From NCBI GenBank assembly GCA_000708835.1, contig DF237477.1, positions 1 to 63,776 on the forward strand: DNA of 63,776 nt, written 5' to 3'. The stretch comes from Klebsormidium nitens (taxonomy: Eukaryota > Streptophyta > Klebsormidiophyceae > Klebsormidiales > Klebsormidiaceae). Under the pieces are notes generated by a model, which was given only the letters and a program-made list of their open reading frames with translations, was not told the DNA's origin and did no database searches. This document shows positions 10,301 to 20,900 of this stretch, piece by piece. The translations under genes and the position numbers were made by a program. Numbering within the stretch: the first letter of the stretch is position 1; each line of letters begins with the position of its first letter.

Positions 10301-13300
10301 AACCTAACCTTTTCAATCCCTTTTCTCCGCAGGTTTGCGAACACGAGAAGCATCCAAGAGGAAGATCTTGCAAGACACCTCCAGGCCGGGATATAGCTTG
10401 CGTGCATTCTAGCGCCATGATATTCCCCTTTCGGACACTCATTCATATTCTTTGTCGAAGTTATTGTCCGCAGGTCTGCGCCACTAACGCCCTCGAGTTG
10501 GGCGTTGACGTGGGCAGTTTGGACGCGACCCTCCACCTTGGTTACCCGGGCAGTCAGGCCAGCCTGTGGCAGCAGTCGGGGCGGGCCGGGAGACGAATTT
10601 CTGACCGGGGCTCGCTGAGCGTCTACGTGGCCTTCGGAGGGCCGTTGGATCAGTACTTTATGCGCGACCCGCAGCGGCTCTTTGGGCGGCCCATTGAAAA
10701 CGCGCAGGTACGAAGCGGTTGAGTCCATCCTTTTGGTACAATAAGTGTTGTGTTTTAAAAGCCCACGAGCTGCGGATGGAAAGCTTGAGTGAGTAGTCAT
10801 TCATAACTCTCAAACATCACTTGTTGGCTTGGACTGCTTGCCCTCAGTCCCAACTTGATAGGCTTGGTTGTCCACAATTTTGCTTAAATCCGAGAAAAGA
10901 CAATGCCAAGTCCTGCAAGCTTGTCCTTTAAATTAACGATGTCCCTCCAATTTGAGGGTTATTCCCGCTCATCAGCAATTGCCCGGCGAAGCTCAAGTCG
11001 CCGTCTCCCTTTGTCCATTCCTCAAGGGTCACATCTAGAAGTCAAAGTGCGGATTCAGAAGCTTAACTTATCGAACCTTACAATTGTCCTACACTTTCCT
11101 TACCCTCAATGTCCAACCCTGAGCTTCGCTGAATTCCCAGGTCGACTCCCGCAACTGGAAGTGCCTCCTTCAGCACCTCGCCTGCGCGGCCGTCGAGAAC
11201 CCGCTCCAGTTTGGCGTCGACGACCACTACTTCGGGGCAAGCATGGCGGACGCTATAAAGGAACTCTCCAGCCAAGGAAGGCTGGGGAGGAACTCTAGAG
11301 CTCCCGGAGGGGCGGCCGGCGCGCTGCACTACATCGGGCTGGAGAAGTCGCCGTCAAAGGGCATGAGCCTGAGAGCGATCGATCCGGAGAAGTACGCAGT
11401 GGTCAATGAGGTGAGTGGTTGCGCGTTATGCGGGTAAGCAGGTGGTGATCCGCGTGACTAGTGTATTTGCTTGGTGGATTGATGTTGGCGGTGCGGAGAT
11501 ATACGCAGAGCTAAGAACCTACAACAGGTTAAGGGTGATCGTAAATGATTACAACTGACTAGCGCTTGTCGATCCTTCGCGGACTGCATTCCCCGTGTTA
11601 TAAGCGTATTAGTCTCGTTCTGATGCTATTGGACAAGCGCGGTAAAGCAGGATACTCCTGTTTTGAACCGGTAATATTCCTGGACGAAAACGTCTTCTCT
11701 CACTTTCGCCGGCAGTCTCGAGGCATTTTCAGCCTCTTTGCTCTGCTTAGCTTACACTTATTTTATGCAGAATCAGACTCGAAACGGCTGAGCAATCTCT
11801 TGGACTCGGCACATCCAAAAGCTGAAGCGTACACCTGTTATCATGACATCCATGACTTAGGGGTCGAAGGCATCTGAGTAATCTTTGCAAACGAAAGGGG
11901 TTTGAAGTATATTAGCTGCTTCTCTGCTGCAGGCGACGAACGAGATCATCGAGGAAGTAGAGGCCAGCAAAGCGTTCTTTGAGGTGTACGAGGGCTCCAT
12001 CTATATGCACCAAGGGAAGACTTACCGCATCGAAGACCTAGACCTAGAGACCAAGATTGCTCGCTGCAAGGAGACCACCGTGAGATATTACACGAAGGTA
12101 GGTCCTTGATCCCTGACAACTCGGTCTTGCATAGGGAGTGTGCTCTGATGAGACTCTCCGAAGAAAGGCTTGAGGAAGTGAATACTCTGAACACACTGCG
12201 TTGCATGATTCGGTTTCGTTTCGTGGCTGGTCTCTTCGTTGACAATCTGTCTTTTCTTGGCTTCGCTGAGCTCTGCAAATCTCTGAGAAATACATTTGGA
12301 CCTAACCCTAAAAGCCTAGGAATAATGTAAGGAAAACACACGTCAGCGTTTCACTCTGAGCTTTACAAGGTATGCCACCCTTGGCTCTGCCAAACCGCGC
12401 TTTCCTGCTCTTTCGCAGACCCGCGACATGACGGAAGTCCACGTCATCGGTGGCAACCTGGCGTACCCGGGGAAAGCCCCCGACCCCGCCCGCTACCCGT
12501 TCACAACCGCGAAATGCGGGCGGGCCAACGTCAGCCTGACGTTTCTCGGGTTTGTCAAGATCTGGCGTGGGACGGGCGAGGTGTTCGATATGGTCGACCT
12601 GTTCCTGCCCCCTGTAAAGTACACAACACAGGTGCGGGACCAAACTTGTTCCAGCCTTTTTCCTCTGTCATTTGCGGAAGGTTTACTTCCTGTCCGGTGC
12701 CCCTGCATTTGACTACTATCGAACTCGGTCAAGCGCCTGTGTCCTTTCATGAAGCACTACGGCAGGCGGGGGATCATTTGCCTCCTTTGACGGCCCCCTG
12801 AAAGCATGCAGGGTCAATAAGATGTGCAGTTGCTCCGACCTCCGTCACGCAGGTGGGGTGTTTCGTTCCTGCCATTCAGCGCCCAGGTTCTCCCCAACAA
12901 ATTCGAAGCAAACTTTTTCACTCTCCTGTGGCTGAAGAGATGCTGGAACTCTTCCGGTCCACAATAAGGTCACCTTGAGATGAGCCTAGGCTCATTTTCG
13001 CCGCCAACGAGAAATTGTTTGAAACGGAAATTGTTGATTTGCAGGCCGCCTGGGTGCGCGTCCCCCACGAGGTGCGCCTGGAAGTGGGCGAGGGGTTTAG
13101 GGAGGGTTTGCACGCGGCCGGCCACGCGATCCTCAACGTACTGCCGCTGTACGTCATGTGCAGGTGGGAACAGGACGGACTGATTGTGCAACTGAGCTTG
13201 GATTGCTTATTTAGCTGCAACGAAGCTGATTGTCTGCTTTTGACACTCTGAACAGGGGAATTGCCAAGTTTAACTTCATTTTGCCGAGCTTACCGGGCAT

Positions 13301-16300
13301 GTTCGATTAGCGCGCAACCGTCCGTCGATTTTGTAAAGGTCTTGAGCTTTGACGTTGCTTTCCTTCTCATCATGGCAGCCGTAGATGCTGCCGGCTTTCT
13401 TAAAATTTGCGGTCGTTTCATACGCGTATCCAGTACCAGGTTGTTGGCTTTTTGGGAATTTGATCCTGGGGGTTGCCGACTTCTTTGACACTCTTTTCCC
13501 ACAGCAAAGAGTGTTGAAAGTTTCCTCGGCAAGCTACCATATCCAGCCCACCACGTCGAAATTGTTCGGGTAATTCATGCAATCCAAGAACGCGCTTTGC
13601 TTGGGCTCATCTCCAGCAAATTGACCGAACCTCTTCAGGCCTTGGGTCTGTTGGAGATTAGCAAGCCCATGCAATCTCTTTGCGTGCAGCCCAAATGACA
13701 TTGGCTGCGAGTGCGCCTCTCCCGACGACACCCGGTTCCGGCCGGAGCGCCTTCTGGTGTACGACAAGCAGCCGGACGGAATCGGAATTGCGGTGCAGGT
13801 GCAGTATTTCCCGATTACCTTTTCATTTCTTCGTCTGTCGATCAACCTTTTTCTTTCACAAAAGGTTGACTTTTTGTTTTGCAACGCAGACGAATTGTTC
13901 TAAGTTACCTACCCCTTATGATATTCCCTTGCTTCGAGCACGTATTGGCAGCGTCCTCTTACAAGCTAACCTGCAAGAGAAGGTCAATGTATCTGTGCGA
14001 TCTTTAGCGCGCTCTAGTCCGTCTCTAAACGCAAGATCTTCGTCTGCGGCCCATCATTGCGGCGCACAAGGTCGAAGTTTCTTTTTTTCCCCTTCGTAGA
14101 TTGCATCACGCAGTTTTTCATCCAGCGTACGTGTGGCTTCTTGTAGCCGTGTCTTCTCAACTTCGATCCTCCGGCCTTGCTATATCCACGGTAGCGTTTT
14201 CGCGATGTTGCAGCTATCCGATCTCAACATGATTGGCACAAACCTAATCTGTTCAATCTACTCGATTTTCTACCCAAGCGCGACCTATTTTTGCGGAGCT
14301 GTTGCAAGCCGCTCTCCTCGTAGCGTGCGTGCTTTACTCCTTCCGACCGTCTCTCCCTAACGAGAATCGAACCGGATGCAAAATTGGAATGCTTTCCAGC
14401 GCTAATGTTGTTAGTGCTTATTTCGTTTATGCACCGCCCATGTTTGCCGAGCTGTTACAAGCGGCTCTCGAGCTTCTCGAGGCGTGCGGATTTCACGGTT
14501 CTGGTTTCGCGTCCCCCCCTCAGCCTTCCTCTCTAGCGGAAACAACGTTTCAGACGTGGTAATGGGTTACAGGGTTCTCTTGAGTTGCAGGCTCGGCAGT
14601 GTTTGGGGAGCTGTTAGCAACATGCCCTCCAACCAGCGGATGCTTCCCCTCTTCGGTCTTATTTTCCAAAATTTTTACAAGGTTTTTTTCGTCCTTGCTC
14701 GACAAAGCGGCCCCCTAAAGTCAGCTCCTCTTGCACGCAGAAAAAGCTAATGATTTCCTGGTCGCTCTCCCCTCAGGCTCGGCCAATGTTTGCGGAGCTG
14801 TTGCAAGCCGCCCTCGAGCTTCTCGAGGCGCGCACGCTCCAAAATTATCAGCCCCTCTTCTTCCACAAACGAATCAACGTGCAGACGAAGCATACTTCAC
14901 GTGCTAATTTTCTTTTGCTACATGTCTGCAGGCCCGGCTGATGTTTGCGGAACTTTTGCAAGCGGCCCTCGAGCTTCTCGAGGCGTGCATGCGTCAAGAC
15001 TTCAGGCCCCCTCTCGTGCCGCAGAAGGGATAGAACGCAAAAGCAGCCTTCTGATATTTCAATTCTCACTTATTCAGGCCCGGCCGATGTTCGCGGAGCT
15101 GCTGCAAGCGGTGCTCGGGCTTCTCGAGGCGTGCGTGTTTCAAATCCTTCAGGCCCCCTTTCTGCCACAAACGATAGAAGTGAGTAATCAACAAATGCGC
15201 ACAAAGCATGCTGAAGTGATAATCATATTGTGCTTCATCCTGTTCAGGCCCGGCCAATGTTCGCGGAGCTGTTGCAAGCCGCTCTAGAACTTCTCGAGGC
15301 GTGCGAGTGCACGCTCTCCGACGGCTGCCCCGGGTGCGTCCACCACACCGGCTGCGGCGAGTACAACCGCTGCCTCGACAAGCGCTACGCCATCGCCATC
15401 CTCAAGGTGACGTCATCCCTGGAAGCGTCCTGCTTTTTCTTTTACAAATCCTTACAACCAAGAATTACAATATCTGCGTACTTCGTAACCGCTGTCTCGA
15501 CAAGCGCTACGCCATTGTCATTCCTCAAGGTGCCGTCAGCGTTACATATGTTGCCTTTCCCGTCCGCTTTTTATAGTTTATCATTTTCCCTTTGTCAGCT
15601 GTATCTTTTTGCGAACTCGCGTGATAGAAGCTGAACCCGATGGGCAACAACCGCTGCCCTACAAGAAAACGTAGCTGTTGTCCTCAGGGTGACGCCATCC
15701 TGATGGGGTTCTTCTGTGTCACATGTATCTGCTGAGAGAAACGGCTGCCTGTAGGAGGATATGCTTCCAGTTTTCTCAAGCTGAGGTTGTCCAAAAGTGT
15801 CGCGTCAAGCCTTTCTCGTAGCAGATTGCTTGCCGCCGTTGTGCGGCTCAGATTGTCGGTCTTTAGAAAAACCTTTCGAAATGGCTAGAACTCTCAGAAA
15901 TGTGTTTTTGGCAAGACCGACTCGTGACTCGACGCTTCCATGTACGGTCGTACAACGCTCCCCCATCCTGCCTTTCAATGGTTCAAAGCTTATCGCGAGA
16001 TGTCATCTCGTTCATTCACTGCCGCTTCGTTCAATCGTTATTAAAAGCTTTGATCTGGGCGCCTGTGATATCCGAGGTGATCACCAGAAAATAAGAACAA
16101 AAGCTTGGCAATCCTGATTTTCAGAAAACGAACAACAAACAGTGTCCGCGTCGTTTGCAGAGCGTCATTGCTGCCGAAGCCGTCCGCAAAGAGCAGGGGA
16201 CATACGAAGCGGACACCGGAGAAGAGGCGGGCTTCTTCGAGGACGCGACACGTGGCGACCCTTCAGCCTCAACGGCAAATGAGGATCAGCCACGTGCCAA

Positions 16301-16391
16301 GGGGCCCGAAGTCGTTTACGGAAGAGATCAGACCTGGGATGAGACGCTCAAGTCCATTGAAGAGCTGTTCCCGTTAGAAGGAGGCTTGTAA
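1368..16391 (+). CDS. HRQ1: HRQ1/RecQ4-like 3'-5' DNA helicase with N-terminal ubiquitin-like domain, 16 exons, about 2031 aa
   Basis: Exons, all phase-consistent: 1368-1508, 2018-4625, 5157-5938, 6305-6577, 7195-7340, 8142-8304, 8797-9002, 9432-9708, 10474-10707, 11141-11410, 11933-12097, 12419-12631, 13045-13163, 13690-13798, 15248-15406, 16161-16391. Exon 1 and the start of exon 2 form a ubiquitin-like fold (MEICVKTLTG to about residue 85). Residues about 90-730 are a disordered, Gly/Arg/Glu-rich insert with an acidic run near residue 470. Residues about 740-815 resemble the conserved block (VFNALNVVYSFLQRQH) of plant HRQ1. The helicase core follows: Walker A TASGKS (about 1196-1201), DEAH (about 1322), SATVAN, and motif VI QQSGRAGRR (about 1565). 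The end carries the HRQ1/MrfA-type four-Cys motif ECTLSDGCPGC...GC (about 1925). The family unwinds DNA in repair, including crosslink repair, and the plant form also starts with a ubiquitin-like domain. Intron 6 has a GC donor (8305). Several introns hold tandem copies of exon edges, listed separately. The protein is far longer than plant relatives (about 1100 aa) because of the disordered insert. Confidence 0.92.
7743..8216 (+). repeat. Exon-echo array: four tandem copies of the DEAH-box exon start
   Basis: Copies begin at about 7743, 7873, 8006 and 8142, the last being the true exon 6. Spacing is 130, 133 and 136 bp. Each unit has branch-point-like CTGATAA, CTGATAC or CTTATAA, a CTGCAG acceptor, and the first 75 or so exon bases (GTCGACGAGGCGCACGCT) ending at GCGCCTC. 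The oldest-looking copy (7743) is the most diverged and lacks a clean acceptor. The three upstream copies have no good donor after them, so they look like decoy acceptors rather than cassette exons. All lie in intron 5. Confidence 0.85.
8676..8845 (+). repeat. Exon-echo: duplicated start of HRQ1 exon 7
   Basis: A copy of the exon 7 start with acceptor (cttacag then GAGCTGATAGGCATCAACGA) lies at about 8676-8730, roughly 120 bp before the true exon start at 8797 (ccgcag then GAGCTGATCGGCATCGACGA). Similarity runs about 45 bases into the exon and stops at the GAGGACGGC/GAAGGTGG point. The copy sits in the GC-AG intron 6. Confidence 0.8.
9829..10526 (+). repeat. Exon-echo array: about six copies of the helicase motif V/VI exon start
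   Basis: Copies begin at about 9829, 9954, 10066, 10200, 10333 and 10474, the last being true exon 9. Spacing is 112-141 bp. The best copies (10066, 10200) carry tgtccgcag then GTTTGCGCCACCAACGC and match about 53 exon bases, ending at GACGC. The intron part includes CTAACCTAACC or GTTAACTTAGCC, which fit branch sites. The copy at 10333 keeps only about 11 exon bases, and those at 9829 and 9954 are heavily decayed. All lie in intron 8. Confidence 0.85.
14279..15305 (+). repeat. Exon-echo array: about seven copies of the HRQ1 exon 15 start
   Basis: Copies begin at about 14279, 14431, 14591, 14777, 14932, 15078 and 15248, the last being the true exon. Spacing is 146-186 bp. Each good copy has a cag acceptor then GCCCGGCCGATGTTCGCGGA and about 57 exon bases ending at CTTCTCGAGGCGTGC. 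The copy at 14591 is the most decayed. Divergence between copies is mostly point changes that often fall at codon third positions. Confidence 0.88.
15361..15705 (+). repeat. Exon-echo array: three copies of the HRQ1 exon 15 end with donor
   Basis: The exon 15 end (AACCGCTGCCTCGACAAGCG, then CTCAAG and GTGACGTCATCC) recurs at about 15487-15540 as AACCGCTGTCTCGACAAGCG with donor GTGCCGTC, and at about 15645-15705 as AACCGCTGCCCTACAAGAAA with GTGACGCCATCC. Here the donor side of the exon, not the acceptor side, is duplicated. All copies after the first lie in intron 15. Confidence 0.8.
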
Positions 16392-17100
16392 AGTTAACAT
16401 TACCCTGCTGTATATCTCTAGAAGCCTTTGAAGCTTAGAAACAAACCAAGTCTGGTTCATACCATGCTGTACTACCAAGTCAACGAGATCAAGAATCTGC
16501 TTCGGCAAACAAGTGTGTGCACACTTGATTTACGAGCGGAAGCGTTTCCAGGCGGCTGGTTTATGGCTGCCCAGAGACTCAGCATTAAGCATTGAGAACC
16601 AGCATTTGCTTATGGGGCCTTGCAGGCACTTGAGAGACATTGAGCTCTGGTTGTTGTGCTACTAGGCAAGTCACCTTGACACCTAAGGGAAGCACTTGGT
16701 ACCTTCTATCACGATCGAAAACAACTCTTCCACCGCGATCAGATTGTAGATCGATGTGGGTCACTCATGTCAAGCGTTGGCCGAACGCGCTTTGAGGCGA
16801 TGCATCTGGTTTGTGGTCGCGGACACATACTCTGTGGTGATCATGGAAGGTATCTGTTGTACAAGGGCTGAGTCCTCTGAAAAGCGACTAGCTCGGATTC
16901 AGCCGGGCGTACGTATATACGGACCACTCTTCAAACCTAGATCGAATTGTGTCCATCGTACATTTCAACAAACCCTTCAGCGGCTGCATGCCGCCCAAAT
17001 GCAGAATTAGAACTGGCAATCAACCCCCTACAACAACTCAGCGTGTAGACGTACCCACATGTGCAAGCCTGCTCCTTGTAGCGCCGCCTTCGTCATAACC
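16392..17100. other. Intergenic stretch between HRQ1 and UreG
   Basis: This holds the HRQ1 3' UTR and the upstream region of UreG. I see no gene, repeat or RNA signal here. Confidence 0.4.
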
Positions 17101-17101
17101 C

Positions 17102-17107
17102 TATAAA
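17102..17107 (+). promoter_or_regulatory. TATA-box candidate upstream of UreG
   Basis: TATAAA lies 74 bp before an ATG at 17176 and upstream of the His-rich UreG start region. Spacing is plausible for a plant promoter, but the transcription start is not visible and the gene's first exon lies partly in the assembly gap. Confidence 0.3.
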
Positions 17108-17339
17108 GCTAAATAGCCCGGTTACATCCTGAGTGGCTAAAACCCTAATTAATACCTGGAAGATACAGTGTACACATGGATGCATCAAAATGTAGCGACC
17201 GTTGCTCAGAAGCGCTGCTGGTTCTGTCGCCGCGATTGGCAGCGACAGTGAAGGTGATTGCCCTGCATCAAGGACGCCGCGATAGCCTCGTGGGTTCCTT
17301 CAAACTCGCACACACACACCAGCATAAGTTCAAGTTCAG

Positions 17340-17976
17340 NNNNNNNNNNNNNNNNNNNNNNNNNNNNNNNNNNNNNNNNNNNNNNNNNNNNNNNNNNNNN
17401 NNNNNNNNNNNNNNNNNNNNNNNNNNNNNNNNNNNNNNNNNNNNNNNNNNNNNNNNNNNNNNNNNNNNNNNNNNNNNNNNNNNNNNNNNNNNNNNNNNNN
17501 NNNNNNNNNNNNNNNNNNNNNNNNNNNNNNNNNNNNNNNNNNNNNNNNNNNNNNNNNNNNNNNNNNNNNNNNNNNNNNNNNNNNNNNNNNNNNNNNNNNN
17601 NNNNNNNNNNNNNNNNNNNNNNNNNNNNNNNNNNNNNNNNNNNNNNNNNNNNNNNNNNNNNNNNNNNNNNNNNNNNNNNNNNNNNNNNNNNNNNNNNNNN
17701 NNNNNNNNNNNNNNNNNNNNNNNNNNNNNNNNNNNNNNNNNNNNNNNNNNNNNNNNNNNNNNNNNNNNNNNNNNNNNNNNNNNNNNNNNNNNNNNNNNNN
17801 NNNNNNNNNNNNNNNNNNNNNNNNNNNNNNNNNNNNNNNNNNNNNNNNNNNNNNNNNNNNNNNNNNNNNNNNNNNNNNNNNNNNNNNNNNNNNNNNNNNN
17901 NNNNNNNNNNNNNNNNNNNNNNNNNNNNNNNNNNNNNNNNNNNNNNNNNNNNNNNNNNNNNNNNNNNNNNNNNNNN
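17340..17976. other. Assembly gap of 637 N
   Basis: The gap removes the start of UreG. Just before it, CACACACACACCAGCATAAG encodes His-rich residues in one frame, and just after it the frame is His-rich again. A repetitive CAC/CAT tract, hard to assemble, probably fills the gap. Open frames that appear to span it are not evidence because the gap length is an estimate. Confidence 0.95.
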
Positions 17977-20900
17977 CTCCAGCTATCACCACGCTCACGA
18001 TCATGGGCATCATCACGAGCACGAGCACAAGGACGGGCACGAGCATCCACATCACTCCCATGAGCATAAGTCGTCTCACGAACATGAGCATTCTCACGAG
18101 CATCAGCAGTCTCACGAACATCAACATTCTCACGAGCATCATCATTCACATTCGACCGGAGCGCACATGTGAGATGCAGGCCTTTCTTTTTTGAAGCATT
18201 GGCTTTTTCGCCCCCCCACATTGCAGTAGATTCCTAAGATGCAATGTAGCATAGTGTGGGTGCAGATTCCGCCAATTGAAAGGAGCAATGTCGCTTTGTG
18301 TTGCTATCTGCATGAGGTTTTATGTGTACCAAAAGCTTGCGGTGGATGAATATTGAAGTCTGCATTTTTGAGAAGAATCGTATTCTGCAGGTACCTTGTA
18401 AGCTTAACAACAAGCTGATTCCTTCTTGCTCTTGAATCTTCATAGTCTATCCTCCAATTGCCGGGATCTTCCAGTGCGTAATCATCCCCGCTGAGTCTGA
18501 GCCAAAACATCCCATCTCCTTTTGACATGTGTCGCCTCCTTTCCATTGTTTGCACATCCATCAGATTGCTCTTATCACACGTGTTGTCCATTCAATCCAA
18601 TCCAACGTCCTCAAAAACTTCCTAAATAGTAATTAATGGAGCCTCCGATGTTGCAGCGAAGGGGCCCATTCACACTCGGAAGCAACTGAGTTCGTCGGTC
18701 CAGACGGCAAGGTTTACCACAGCCACGATGGCCTGGCCCCCCATTCTCATGAGCCAATTGAGTCCCCGGGTTTTTTCACACAACGAGCTGCCCCACTCTC
18801 AGGGAGGGACTTTGTCGAGAGGGGGTTCACTGTGGGAATAGGGGGACCAGTTGGCACAGGGTGAGAAAACAGAACTTGGATCAAATTCTGGGCTTATTTG
18901 CTCCTCAAACGTTTTGTAACCAATTTCTCCACAAAAGAAAATTTTGTGTAGACGCACATAGAGCTCAGACCGGTCAGTGGGCAGATATGAAGGGATGGTT
19001 TGCCCAATGAAAGAATTGCTGATTGAAACCTTGCATATGTAGACTATCCCACTCTAATCGCTTCAAAAGCAGGATCTGGCCGAAGGTCAGAAGGTGGTCG
19101 GATGATTCTCTCAAGAGACCTCTGGTTGTGATCCTTTTTGAGTGGAGCTTTGATTTGATTCAGGTCTGCTTCACTTGATCTAGCTGAGGCGCAAGCTTGA
19201 TTCCAAAGCTTTATTTCGAAAGCTAAAACCTTGTCAAGGTGACCGTGACCTGTTCTATGTAAGCAGGGCCGAGAAGTAGACCTGTCTTCCTTACAGCGCA
19301 CCATATAGTTCTGGAAGAACAACATGTGGCTATTTTGGACCCAGAGAGTTGATAACAATCTCAGCAATGTCCAAGACCCAATGTGTTTTCTCCGCAGCAA
19401 GACGGCTCTCATGCTCGCTCTCTGCCGGACCTTCCGGGACAAGTACAGCATCGCCGCAGTGAGTCCCCACCATCCATATTACAATCTACGAAGAAACACA
19501 CCATCTACATGTACACCATTCATTAAGAATCTACACTTTCAGACCTTGAAGTCTGGCTGCACGAGAGGACACCCTCAGCAGGGATTTCAACCCCGGAATC
19601 CTGTCACCAGGCTGTGTCACGATCAAGGCTTGGCTGAGGGGCCTTCACGAGTCTTTCGACCTCCTCGGTACTTCCAAGTCTTCATGCCTATCTTACGACA
19701 TCGCGGAAAGCGACATGGTGCCAGGTCGAAGGCAGAGGCTCTTCGCACTCAAACCACAGCCTGCTTTCACACATTCAATCAAGGAGTAGAAAACATACTG
19801 TTTAATTTAGTATGGCGTCACCTCGCTCTAGATTTCGTATCTCTGGCCGGATAGCCTGTGTGTAGGTTTGCTTGCACTTGTCTTTGTTAGACTTCCGAAA
19901 TTCAACAACACATCTTGTCAACAGATCTGCTTCGGTTTTACATTCTTCCCCTAGGCCCGCGCTACCCGTCTTGTGCACGGTACTTACCCGCCCTTACCTG
20001 CCTGCATCCTCTGCCAAAAGAGCTGATTCTGCTCATACCTTCGATCCTATCTCCCTTCTCTGTCTCGCTCGCCACTTTTGACCCTGGCACTCCTCCTCTA
20101 ATCCCCATCTCGCTTTTACTCACTTTCTTATTTCCCGCCTTCCCCCCCTTTCAGGTCACGAACGACATCTTCACCCAAGAGGACGGCGAGTTCCTGGTGC
20201 GAAATGGCGCCCTGCCAGCGGAGCGCATCCGCGCCGTCGAAACGGGGGGGTGCCCTCACGCCGCAATCCGTGAGGACATCAGCATCAACTTGGGGCCGTT
20301 AGAGGACCTCACAGCGAAGTTCCATGCTGACATTCTGCTCTGCGAGTCTGGGGGAGGTGAGGCCTTGCGCTGTGTCTTCGGAACGAGTGCCGATAGTCTG
20401 TGCTGCTTGGTTTAAGAACTGGCGCTGTGTCTTTGGAACGAGTGCCGATAGTCTGTGCTGCTTGGTTTAAGAGGGCAAGTCACCACTGTTAAAGACAATC
20501 ACATCAATCTGGGGCCGTTGGAGGACCTCACAGCGAAGTTTCACGCGGATATTCTGCTCTGCGAGTCTTGGGGAGGTGAGGCCTTGCGCTGTGTCTTTAG
20601 AACGAGAACCGGTAGTCGGTGCTGCGTTTTGGAAGTATGCAAGTCGTTTTTGGTAGAGGGTGAAAACTTTTGAGCCTGGACACATTCCGCCGTCCTAATT
20701 GGCATGCCGTCCGGCGAACGAGAAGTGACCTGGCACAATTGCCTGGAACACTGCACATATTATCTCATGCCTGCGCCTATCTTACTCCATCAAAGAACGG
20801 TTCCGGAGGCCTTTCTGAAAGTATCCCTTTGGGGGCTGAGGCAACGAAGTAAGGAGGATTTTCACGAAGTCTGCCTCAGTGAAAAGCGTCGGCGTTAGTG

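Noticed and set aside
7743-10526. Exon echoes as assembly artefacts
   Set aside because: The copies differ from each other at many sites and have individual truncations; an assembly error would give near-identical copies.
17176-18221. Long open frames on both strands crossing the N gap
   Set aside because: They are open only because N codons are unknown; the gap length is an estimate, so frames on its two sides cannot be joined.
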